Shown one piece after another: positions 9,773 through 18,362 of a DNA stretch of 64,000 nt (within the stretch, counting starts at the first letter, position 1; every line of letters begins with the position of its first letter). Position numbers and translations under genes: made by a program. Origin of the DNA: Anaeroglomus sp964630775 (GTDB taxonomy: Bacteria > Planctomycetota > Phycisphaerae > Sedimentisphaerales > Anaerohalosphaeraceae); the NCBI GenBank assembly GCA_964630775.1, contig CAZVYY010000024.1:1-64000 (forward strand), read 5' to 3'. The notes beneath the pieces are model-generated. The model saw nothing but the letters and a program-made list of their open reading frames with translations. It was not told the origin of the DNA and did no database searches.

Positions 9773-12442
9773 TTAATCCCTGAACAGCAGCGGTGCAAAC
9801 TGATACAGACTGCGACGCCAGGTTTGCCATTCATGTGCCGTATCGGGTGATACATAAGATACGGCATTAATCCCAGCCGCTTTAAGCTGCTCCACATGGG
9901 CACGGACACTATCCGGTCTTTCTTTGGAGCCGCAGCTCTCAAAAATCAGCTTGACCTTTTTGTTAAATTCCTGTGCATTGGCCATCACACCATTGTGCGC
10001 CGTTGCAGGATCGCCCACCGTGCCGCCGCTGAAGATGCCGATATGCGAGAACACATCCAGATTCTCCATGGCGATGGCATTGGTCTGCATCCCCCCCATG
10101 GACAGCCCTGCCATGGCCCGATGCGGCTGATCGGCAAGGGTGCGATAGCCGGCGTCAATCATAGGGATAATTTCTTCCAGAAGAACCTTCTTAAAGGTAT
10201 CAGCCCAGCCTGTCGGCGGCCAGGGGGCACCTTCAGCGCGACGGGGGCGTTCCCGGCCGGGCATACTCCAGGTACCATTGTCCATGACAATAATAAAGGG
10301 CCGGGCCTTCCCTTCGGCGATCAGGTTGTCCATAATCAGATTGGTCTTTCCCTGGCCGGGCCAGCCGGTTTCATCTTCGCCGCCGCCGTGCTGCAGATAC
10401 AATACCGGATAGCGTGTTGAGGTATCCTTGTCATAGAAAGGCGGCGTATACACAAAGCAGCGACGCCAGGCGTTGGTTACTTTCGAAAAATAAAGATTCT
10501 GGCGTATCTGGCCGTGGGGCACATCCTTAAGAGCATAAAAGTCCTGATCTTTGGCGGGTACTTCAACCCCGCTGCCCCATCGGCTGGCACCATAGAAATA
10601 CATGCTTCCCGGGTCCGGAACCTGAGCACTGTCAATCACAAGCTGGTAGTAGTGGAACCCTTCGTCCTGGGGCGCCGAATCGCCAGTCCAGACGCCGTCC
10701 TGTCCTTTGGTCATGGGATATTTTACACCGCCGATATCCAGCAGAACCTGCTGAGCCTCCGGCGCAGCAATGCGTGCACGCACCCGGCCTTCGGAGTTGA
10801 CCTGGGGGTATTGCCGACCCGGCTGATTGGTCGATGCCGGCTTGAAATCGTCCACCACCGCCGGCTGTTCGGCCTGAACAGCCTGGGGTATCTGGGGACT
10901 CACATGATAATAATCAAAATCCACAAATCCGCCGGTTTCTTTGGCAGCGAAGTTGAACAGTCCAAACCGATATCCCATAAAGTGCGGCAAGGTATAGGAC
11001 ATCTGCAGTACCGAACCTATCTTCGTCCACGTCTGGCCGTCAAGGCTGTAGTAAAAATTAGCCTTATCGGTACGCTCCCGGAAATCGCAGTCAATTCTCA
11101 GATGCACGGTCTTCTGATTCAGGGCGACCGTCTCGACGGTTTCGGGCTTGTCGGATTGGGCACTGACCATCACAATCGACTTGCTCTGCCCATCCATTTT
11201 TACGCCGACAAAGCCATATTTTTTCTGCAGGGCAATCAGGCCGGCACAATCGCCGTCTTTCATATTGTCCACTTCGATTTTGGTCACTGCCGAACAGACC
11301 GGGCCAAAGGTGCGCTGAGTCAGAGTATTCCGGGCCTTTAATACATCACCATCCACTCGCCCCGTAGTCAGCCGTAAATAACCGCTCCGCTGGCCAATCG
11401 ACCAGTAACGGTCGTCTGGATTATGATTCCACTGCCAGGCCAGAGGCAACGGCTCGTTGGACTTGCGATTAAATTCATCCGAAGCCACGAGATTGCCTAT
11501 CCCCGGCTCGTTGTCGGCAATATCGAGCGTCCTGGGCGCTTTCCCATCGACACCCAGCACCGGCCAGCCATCTTCCCATTTAACCGGCACCAGCCATGGG
11601 CTGCGGCCAACCGAACCGTTATCCTGAAACAGCATCGCATACCATTTGCCGTCCGGGGTGTCAATCAGGCAGCCCTGTGCAACCCCCTGGTCCTGCAGAA
11701 TCACCTTGCCCTCATAGGGACCGGTGATCTTGTCGGCCCGGTGAATAATCTGCGTGCGCATCCCGCCCCGCGGCCATGTGATGTTCATTACATAATATTT
11801 TCCGTTGACCTTGAGCATCTGGGACCCTTCGGCGTTCAGACCGATGTCGGGGCCTGCAACCACGCTGGCATTTTGGATTACGACATCATTGAATCCGCCG
11901 TCCTTGATGCCCGTCAAATCCGGTTTCAGCTCCACCAGGCGAAGATTGCCGCCGCCATAGATCATATAGACCCGCCCATCATCATCGAAGAACAGGGATT
12001 GGTCATGCAGCGAGGGGGCGAATGAGATTCCCTTCCAATCGCCCTTTTCAATGTCTTTGGTGGTGTAAATATGCGTTCTGCCGCTGGTGCTGGAGAATGT
12101 GGACACGTAATACGTGCCATTATGATACCGCAGGCTGCTGGCCCAGGATCCCTGACCATAGGCATTTTTGCCGTTTTCCAGCCGGAGTGCCTCGTTGTCC
12201 GCCAGGGTGTCATAGGCATATCCAATCAACTGCCAGTTGACCAGGTCTTTTGACTTCATAATCGGTACACCCGGACTCATGTGCATCGTGGTGCTGCTCA
12301 TATAGTAGGTATCCCCCACACGAATGACCGCTACATCCGGCACATCGGCCCAGATGACAGGATTCTGTGCAGATTCCGCCCGGACGGACACTGGAAACAA
12401 AACCAATGCCAGGATAAATACCCATACATACTTTTTGTTCAT
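9773..12442 (-). CDS. GH43 glycosidase fused to CE1 esterase
   Basis: An 889-residue exported protein. I set the start at 12442 (MNKKYVWVF, a signal peptide) because GGAGGA lies 7 bases upstream; the earlier in-frame ATG at 12457 overlaps that ribosome site. GH43 occupies about 28-315 (WADVPDV around Asp36; Glu205 in NAEGSQM). A beta-sandwich of the type that follows many GH43 xylosidases spans about 320-515, and an E-set plus CE1 esterase spans about 527-889 (nucleophile Ser781 in GLSMGG, His near PDTAHEW). The GH43 part should be a beta-xylosidase or alpha-L-arabinofuranosidase. The esterase part closely matches residues 22-376 of the neighbouring 1530-residue protein, so one module was copied. 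It is 19 bp downstream of the GH51 gene in the same operon. Confidence 0.9.
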   Translation of the reverse strand: MNKKYVWVFILALVLFPVSVRAESAQNPVIWADVPDVAVIRVGDTYYMSSTTMHMSPGVPIMKSKDLVNWQLIGYAYDTLADNEALRLENGKNAYGQGSWASSLRYHNGTYYVSTFSSTSGRTHIYTTKDIEKGDWKGISFAPSLHDQSLFFDDDGRVYMIYGGGNLRLVELKPDLTGIKDGGFNDVVIQNASVVAGPDIGLNAEGSQMLKVNGKYYVMNITWPRGGMRTQIIHRADKITGPYEGKVILQDQGVAQGCLIDTPDGKWYAMLFQDNGSVGRSPWLVPVKWEDGWPVLGVDGKAPRTLDIADNEPGIGNLVASDEFNRKSNEPLPLAWQWNHNPDDRYWSIGQRSGYLRLTTGRVDGDVLKARNTLTQRTFGPVCSAVTKIEVDNMKDGDCAGLIALQKKYGFVGVKMDGQSKSIVMVSAQSDKPETVETVALNQKTVHLRIDCDFRERTDKANFYYSLDGQTWTKIGSVLQMSYTLPHFMGYRFGLFNFAAKETGGFVDFDYYHVSPQIPQAVQAEQPAVVDDFKPASTNQPGRQYPQVNSEGRVRARIAAPEAQQVLLDIGGVKYPMTKGQDGVWTGDSAPQDEGFHYYQLVIDSAQVPDPGSMYFYGASRWGSGVEVPAKDQDFYALKDVPHGQIRQNLYFSKVTNAWRRCFVYTPPFYDKDTSTRYPVLYLQHGGGEDETGWPGQGKTNLIMDNLIAEGKARPFIIVMDNGTWSMPGRERPRRAEGAPWPPTGWADTFKKVLLEEIIPMIDAGYRTLADQPHRAMAGLSMGGMQTNAIAMENLDVFSHIGIFSGGTVGDPATAHNGVMANAQEFNKKVKLIFESCGSKERPDSVRAHVEQLKAAGINAVSYVSPDTAHEWQTWRRSLYQFAPLLFRD

Positions 12443-12461
12443 AAGTGAATCCTCCATGAGT

Positions 12462-14486
12462 TTACTGAATAATACGAAATACGGTTAACGAATGGGCCGG
12501 TGCCGTATAGGCAAAAACCGGCTTGACGGTCTCGGTTGAAACGGCCGGCTTGACAGCCGGGGACTTTCCATCTTCATTGACGGCATTGGCATCCGGGCCG
12601 GTCAGTACTGTCTTGACGGCCTTCATCGAGGCTTCCTGCGAAAGTCCGGCCAGACGTACGCTGATATCAGCCGGTTGATCGGCGCCATTGACGATTTTGA
12701 CAATCAAATCCCCGGTTTTCGAATCAATGACCGAAGACGCCGTGAGCATTTTTGGCTGCTCAGGGGCAATTATTGTCTCAAGACACTGATCTCCGCTGTT
12801 TTGCCCGAAAATCTGCTGCACATAGTAGTTAGCTGAAAGGTAAACGCTGGTACTGTCGAAATAGATCATATCCGGCGTCCATTGCGTGTGACCGCGACGC
12901 GCCAGCAGCGGTGCATAAGAGGCAAACAGGACCACATCGCCATTGCGCTCATAGCTTGTCAGCCCGGCGGCTTCAGCCAGGGCCGACCGCAGAGTATTGC
13001 GTCTGCCCTGGTCATGCGCTGCGTATTCGCCGACGTACACCTTTGAATCGGCACGATTATACGCATTGTAGCGATTGAGGTTATCCCAGAACCACTGGGG
13101 ACTGACATAATAGTGCTCATCCACCATCGGGAGTTTAAGCTCTCGAGCAAACGCCCAGCCATTGTCGTAGTCTTCGCCGCTGGCAAAAGGGCCGACTGTA
13201 CCCACCACAGTAATCTCGGGATGCTTTTGCTTTAATGCCTCATAGATCATCTTGAAACGCTCTCTGAAGATCGGGGTGATGGCGTCTTCGTTGCCGACAC
13301 CGATATATTTAAGGCCGAACGGTTCGGGATGCCCTGCGGCGGCCCGTTTGGCACCCCATGGGGATGTCGCCGGTCCGTTGGCCCACTCGATCAGGTCAAG
13401 CACATCCTGAATATACGCCGGCATTTCATCGAGGGGCAGGCCTTCCTGTCCGCGGCCGGGGGAATTGCCCGCATGCTGACAGCACACGCCGGCGGTGACC
13501 ACGGGAAGCGGCTTGGCACCAATATCCTCGCAGAATTGGAAATATTCAAAATATCCCAGGCCCATGGTCTGGTGATAGCCCCATAAATTGCGTCCGGCGC
13601 GCCGCTGTTCGACCGGGCCAATGCTGGCTTTCCAGTCATAATACTGATGGGTACCCGTGCCGTGAACCAGACAGCCGCCGGGAAAACGCATGAATTTCGG
13701 TTTGATGTCGGCGATTGCCTGGGCCAGGTCCGCCCGCAGGCCGTTTGGGCGGCTGCGAAACGTTTTTTCCGGAAACAGCGAAATCATATCCAGACACAGT
13801 CCGCCCGTGTCATGAGCCAGCAGAACCAGGCGTGCGTCGCTGACCGTGCGAGTGGGAACCAGCTTTGTGCTGTATCGCGTCCACGCGCGGCCTTTAATCT
13901 CCAGTTTGGCTTGGGCCAGTATGTCCCCCTCTTTCGTTTCAAGTCGCAACGTCACCGGCATGGATTTATTGTTGTCGCCACGGCCCCACATCTGTCCCAT
14001 AAACGCCTGATAAGCCCAAAAAGACGCTTCGTATGTTTCACCTTCTTTAAGGACGATGCCGTCAAATCCGCCGTTGGCAATACCCACACCTTCGCCCGGT
14101 GAACCGATTGTCAGCAGTACATAATGCGGATTGTTCCGGTGGACGGGACGCATATTGGCCACTGCAATGGAGCCATCCCCCCCGCCGTATTTCTTGAGTT
14201 CCCAGAATTTAAGCGGATGCCAGTCCGTCTTTTCTGTCGGGCTGTATTCAAACGAGCGGTTCTGAATCAGTTCCGCATAAAGTCCGCCGTCGGCCGCGTA
14301 ATTCAGGTCTTCAAAGAACACCCCGACCAGGTCCGGGCTGATCGGTTTTCCCGGCTTGCCGGCCTGCACTGTCAGTTCGACAGGTTCAGCATAAGCAGCC
14401 GCAGCAGACCACAGCAGGACTGCCCACAGCCTGCGGGCTATCCATGTCCCTGTGCATCGAGATGAAAAAGATCGACATTGCTGCAT
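12462..14486 (-). CDS. GH51 alpha-L-arabinofuranosidase
   Basis: A 674-residue exported GH51 enzyme that would release arabinose from arabinoxylan or arabinan. The N-terminus has a basic stretch followed by a hydrophobic segment ending AYAEP (signal peptide about 1-34). A carbohydrate-binding-like beta region (about 100-240) interrupts the family N-terminus. The TIM barrel carries acid/base Glu400 in IGVGNED and nucleophile Glu487 in VGEYAAHD; a C-terminal beta-sandwich follows. AAGGAG sits 8 bases before the ATG. It lies 18 bp downstream of the GH3 gene and 19 bp upstream of the GH43-CE1 gene. The family call is firm; the substrate (arabinoxylan versus arabinan) is inferred from neighbours. 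Confidence 0.92.
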   Translation of the reverse strand: MQQCRSFSSRCTGTWIARRLWAVLLWSAAAAYAEPVELTVQAGKPGKPISPDLVGVFFEDLNYAADGGLYAELIQNRSFEYSPTEKTDWHPLKFWELKKYGGGDGSIAVANMRPVHRNNPHYVLLTIGSPGEGVGIANGGFDGIVLKEGETYEASFWAYQAFMGQMWGRGDNNKSMPVTLRLETKEGDILAQAKLEIKGRAWTRYSTKLVPTRTVSDARLVLLAHDTGGLCLDMISLFPEKTFRSRPNGLRADLAQAIADIKPKFMRFPGGCLVHGTGTHQYYDWKASIGPVEQRRAGRNLWGYHQTMGLGYFEYFQFCEDIGAKPLPVVTAGVCCQHAGNSPGRGQEGLPLDEMPAYIQDVLDLIEWANGPATSPWGAKRAAAGHPEPFGLKYIGVGNEDAITPIFRERFKMIYEALKQKHPEITVVGTVGPFASGEDYDNGWAFARELKLPMVDEHYYVSPQWFWDNLNRYNAYNRADSKVYVGEYAAHDQGRRNTLRSALAEAAGLTSYERNGDVVLFASYAPLLARRGHTQWTPDMIYFDSTSVYLSANYYVQQIFGQNSGDQCLETIIAPEQPKMLTASSVIDSKTGDLIVKIVNGADQPADISVRLAGLSQEASMKAVKTVLTGPDANAVNEDGKSPAVKPAVSTETVKPVFAYTAPAHSLTVFRIIQ

Positions 14487-14504
14487 AACAAGACTCCTTT
14501 TTTG

Positions 14505-16811
14505 CTATATTTTTCGTACGGTAAGCTTCACTCTCTGCAGGTCACAATCACGTGATGAGCTGCCAATCATAATTTCAAATTCACCCGGCTCTACAATATA
14601 ATCCATGTCGATGTTATAAAAAGCCAGATGCTCCGGCGTAATATCCAGATCAACCGTTTCGGTCTGACCCGGTTTTAACGTAATCCTTCGGAAGCCCTTG
14701 AGTTCTTTGACAGGACGTGTTACCGAGCTGACACAGTCGCGGATGTACATCTGCACCACTTCATCTCCGGCCCATGGGCCAGTATTGGTTATTTCAACCG
14801 ATACGGTCGTGGATTCATCCGGTCGAATAACCTGCTTTTTGAGCCGGGGATTTCCGAACTCAAACCGGGTATAACTCAGCCCGTATCCGAACGCATATAA
14901 CGGACTGACATCGTCAAAGAGATAGCCTCGTCGGGCCGAGGGTTTATAGTTGTAATAGCAGGGAATATGCCCCACTGAGCGGGGAATCGAAATCGGCAGC
15001 TTGCCGCCGGGATTGACATCGCCAAAAATCACTTCCGCAATGGCCGTTCCGGATTCCTGCCCCAGATACCAGCATTCCAGAATTACAGGGACTTTTTTAC
15101 TGAGATGCGAGATCGACAATGGCCGTCCGTTAAACAATACCGCAATCACGGGTTTTCCAGTGGCGGCCATGGCCTCAACCAGTTCATCCTGCACGCCTGC
15201 CATATCCAGCGTAGTTCGGTCGCCCATATGATTTCTGGCCCAGGCTTCTCTGGACGTCTGCTCATTGCCGCCAATGGCCAGAACAATGACATCCGCCTGC
15301 CGGGCGACTTCCACGGCCTGGGCAATGGACTTGCGATCTTCGACAGGATTACTGGGGGTGACATCATCCTGCTGCCAGGAGCCGCCGATGGTGATTTTAC
15401 AGCCTTCATGATAAAGGACTTTCACGGAATCCCCGACACGGTCTTTGATGCCCTGCAAAACACTGACAAAATGACTGGGGACGCCGCTGTAGCCTCCCAG
15501 CATAACGCGGTCGGCATTGGGACCGATGACGGCGATGGTTTTGATGTTCGCCTTATTCAGCGGCGCTACTGAGCCGTCATTTTTCAGCAGCGTAATTGTT
15601 TTGCGTGCTGCTTCCAGAGCAAGTTTATTGTGCGCTTCACAGCCAACGATTTTTTCGGCCGCAACGGGATCGACGAAGGGATCCTCGAACAAGCCGAGCT
15701 TGAATTTCCACTCCAGCATCGGGGCAATCAATTCATCCAGCGCCGATTCGGACACCCTGCCTTCCTGTACAAGTTCGGCCAGGTGTTTATAACAATCCGG
15801 ATCAGGCATCTCGATATTAACGCCGGCTTTCACAGCCAGCGCCGCCGCCTGCTTGCCATCTTCGGCCAGATGATGACCATACAAATCCGGCCGCTCATTG
15901 AGTTCACGAATGGCATAATAATCGGACACAACATATCCCTTAAAGCCCCATTCCTGACGCAAGACATCCCGCAGGAGCCATTGGTTGGCATGAGAAGGAA
16001 CGCCGTCGATTTCATTGTATGACGCCATGACACTGATGGCACCGGCTTTGGTTATCGCTTCTTTGAAAGTAAATAAGAATGTTTCACGAAGCACCCGGGC
16101 GGAAACATTCACTGGAGCACAGTTGGTTCCCGATTCAGGCTGGCCGTGGGCGGCAAAGTGTTTGAGGGTGGCGATCACGTGTTGTTTGTCGGCAAACGAG
16201 GCGTCCCCCTGGAATCCCCTTACGGCGGCAATACCTATCCGGCTGACCAGATACGGGTCTTCCCCATAGGTTTCTTCGACCCGGCCCCAGCGGGGTTCAC
16301 GGGCCACATCCACCACTGGCGTTAACGCCTGATGAGTCCCCCGAATGCGGGCCTCGCAGGCGGTTGCTTCAAATATCCGCTGTACCAGGTCCGTGTCAAA
16401 TGTTGCCCCAAGGCCGATTGGCTGCGGAAAACTGGTTGAACCAACGGCTGCAAGGCCATGCAGACATTCTTCATGAAACATCACAGGAATACCCAGCCGG
16501 CTGTTTTCCAGAAAGAATTTCTGGATGGCGTTGGTCAACTCCGCATGGTTTCGCGGGGACAAACCGCCGCCGGCGTCACTGGGACGGCCAACCTGGCCCA
16601 GACCATGCCCCTGACCAAAGGCAGCCCTGGCCTTTTCGAGGTCGAAATTGCCCTTCTCATCGACCAGGGTTTTGGCTTTATCCAGCCAGATACACTGCAT
16701 CTGAGCGGCTTTTTCTTCCAGAGTCATTCGTTTAAGCAGGTCTTTGACGCGTTTTCCAACGGGCAAATCTGCATTCAAGTAAGCTGGTTTAGTGGTTTTT
16801 TGTTTTTTCAT
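14505..16811 (-). CDS. GH3 beta-glycosidase (probable cytoplasmic beta-xylosidase)
   Basis: A 768-residue GH3 enzyme. The N-terminal barrel includes KHFAAHG and the nucleophile region YVVSDYY (Asp297). The second alpha/beta domain contains KPVIAVLFNGRPLSI, and a C-terminal fibronectin type III-like domain follows (about 650-765). There is no signal peptide (it starts MKKQKTTKPAY), so it probably acts in the cytoplasm on xylo-oligosaccharides brought in by the symporter encoded just upstream. GGAGG lies about 9 bases before the ATG. GH3 also includes beta-glucosidases; xylosidase is favoured because every neighbour acts on arabinoxylan. Confidence 0.9.
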   Translation of the reverse strand: MKKQKTTKPAYLNADLPVGKRVKDLLKRMTLEEKAAQMQCIWLDKAKTLVDEKGNFDLEKARAAFGQGHGLGQVGRPSDAGGGLSPRNHAELTNAIQKFFLENSRLGIPVMFHEECLHGLAAVGSTSFPQPIGLGATFDTDLVQRIFEATACEARIRGTHQALTPVVDVAREPRWGRVEETYGEDPYLVSRIGIAAVRGFQGDASFADKQHVIATLKHFAAHGQPESGTNCAPVNVSARVLRETFLFTFKEAITKAGAISVMASYNEIDGVPSHANQWLLRDVLRQEWGFKGYVVSDYYAIRELNERPDLYGHHLAEDGKQAAALAVKAGVNIEMPDPDCYKHLAELVQEGRVSESALDELIAPMLEWKFKLGLFEDPFVDPVAAEKIVGCEAHNKLALEAARKTITLLKNDGSVAPLNKANIKTIAVIGPNADRVMLGGYSGVPSHFVSVLQGIKDRVGDSVKVLYHEGCKITIGGSWQQDDVTPSNPVEDRKSIAQAVEVARQADVIVLAIGGNEQTSREAWARNHMGDRTTLDMAGVQDELVEAMAATGKPVIAVLFNGRPLSISHLSKKVPVILECWYLGQESGTAIAEVIFGDVNPGGKLPISIPRSVGHIPCYYNYKPSARRGYLFDDVSPLYAFGYGLSYTRFEFGNPRLKKQVIRPDESTTVSVEITNTGPWAGDEVVQMYIRDCVSSVTRPVKELKGFRRITLKPGQTETVDLDITPEHLAFYNIDMDYIVEPGEFEIMIGSSSRDCDLQRVKLTVRKI

Positions 16812-16923
16812 TGTATTGGCCTCCGATCGGACGGCTTTTTTACAACATCAAAAGCAGGATTAGAGTTCTACATAATCCTAAGGCAAGATGGAGAATAAAT
16901 ACACTCCGTCGTAAAATTCCTTT

Positions 16924-18351
16924 TTATCTTTCATACTGTTTACGACGTTCAATCAATTCATCTTGGATTTGAAATTCCAACTTTTTGTTGATGGAATAGA
17001 AAAACAAAATAACGACACCCACAATAAAGGGGATGGCCGGGTAGATGCTTGACGTCAGCCGAATTCCATACAGGGCTCGTTCGGTTTGCTGTACATTGGC
17101 AACATATCCATAGTGCGACAACACCCAGCCTCCGATTGCCCCGCCAAATCCCAGACCCGCCTTCAGGCCGAATACGATAGCGGCAAAGACCATGCCGGTT
17201 GCCCGTCGGCCGTTTTTCCATTCCGAATAATCCGCGACATCACCCATCATGGCCCACAACAGTGGAATCGTGACGCCATAGGCAAGCTGAGATAATGCTT
17301 GAAGAATCACGGCTCCAAGAACTGCATCCGGTCCAAGGACGATAAAAAAGCCCCAGCACAATGTCGTCAATGCCAGGCCAACAATAAATACATTTCTTTT
17401 ACCATACTTCAGGGCGAGTGATTTCGAAAAACCGATACCGATAAGGGTTGTAATAAGACCACAAATATTAAATACACTGAACATTCTGCCGGAAACGGCA
17501 TCGATGTCCTGCGACTCCGGCGCCAGACGGATACTCTGCAGGAAATTTATCATCGCATCCGCATGAACATAATATTTAAAGAAATAGATCATGTTTCCGC
17601 CGCGCAAGGCCAATGTGATGAAGATGAAAATAGTCAACAGGAACATGGCAATCCAGGGTCCATTATTCAGCAGATCTTGAATATCCTGACCGATTGATGT
17701 TTTTTGGGCCGGATCCGGTTTGACTCGCTCGCGGGTTGTCGAAAAAGTAATGAAAAAGAACAGGATAGCCAGCACAGAAAAGATACCCATAGTCCATTGA
17801 TATCCCAGCGCATTATTGCCCTTACCGAAATATTCAACCATGGGAAGAGCCAGCCCCTGTATGGCCATGGCCGCCAGCATGGCAAACGTGAAACGATAGG
17901 AAGACAGGCTGGTCCGTTCGGCCATATCACCGGTTATAACGCCGCTTAAGGCTGAATAGGGAAGGTTGTTGGCTGAATAAACCGTCATTAATACAATATA
18001 GGTGACATAAGCATAGATCAGCTTCCCCGAAGCAGTCAGATTGGGAGTTGAAAAAGCAAGAAATCCCATGATTCCGAACGGAACGGCAGTCCAGAGAATC
18101 CAGGGGCGGAATTTACCCCACCGCGAGTTGGTCCGGTCGGCAACAACGCCCATGACGGGGTCAAAAAAAGCATCCCATACCCGTGCTACCAGTAACAGCC
18201 ATCCTGTCTGCGCCGCTGAGATTCCAAATGTATCGGTGTAAAAACTCATTTGCAGAATCATCATGGTTTGAAAGATGAAATTTGCTGCGCTATCACCCAG
18301 ACTGTACCCGACTTTTTCGCGAACAGATAGTTTTTGTGATTCATTCTGCAT
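16924..18351 (-). CDS. GPH-family sugar:cation symporter
   Basis: A 475-residue inner-membrane transporter of the glycoside-pentoside-hexuronide (MelB/XynP-like) branch of the major facilitator superfamily. It has about 12 hydrophobic segments. Typical features include GYSLGDSAANFIFQ near the start, RVWDAFFDPVMGVVADRT in the first cytoplasmic loop, and WRPW-like residues (KFRPWILW) after it. It would import xylo- or arabino-oligosaccharides with Na+ or H+. The ribosome site AAGGAAG overlaps the region of the GH127 stop codon, 11 bp upstream, showing tight operon packing. It is the only obvious sugar importer in the operon. Confidence 0.9.
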   Translation of the reverse strand: MQNESQKLSVREKVGYSLGDSAANFIFQTMMILQMSFYTDTFGISAAQTGWLLLVARVWDAFFDPVMGVVADRTNSRWGKFRPWILWTAVPFGIMGFLAFSTPNLTASGKLIYAYVTYIVLMTVYSANNLPYSALSGVITGDMAERTSLSSYRFTFAMLAAMAIQGLALPMVEYFGKGNNALGYQWTMGIFSVLAILFFFITFSTTRERVKPDPAQKTSIGQDIQDLLNNGPWIAMFLLTIFIFITLALRGGNMIYFFKYYVHADAMINFLQSIRLAPESQDIDAVSGRMFSVFNICGLITTLIGIGFSKSLALKYGKRNVFIVGLALTTLCWGFFIVLGPDAVLGAVILQALSQLAYGVTIPLLWAMMGDVADYSEWKNGRRATGMVFAAIVFGLKAGLGFGGAIGGWVLSHYGYVANVQQTERALYGIRLTSSIYPAIPFIVGVVILFFYSINKKLEFQIQDELIERRKQYER

Positions 18352-18362
18352 GTGTGTCTTCC

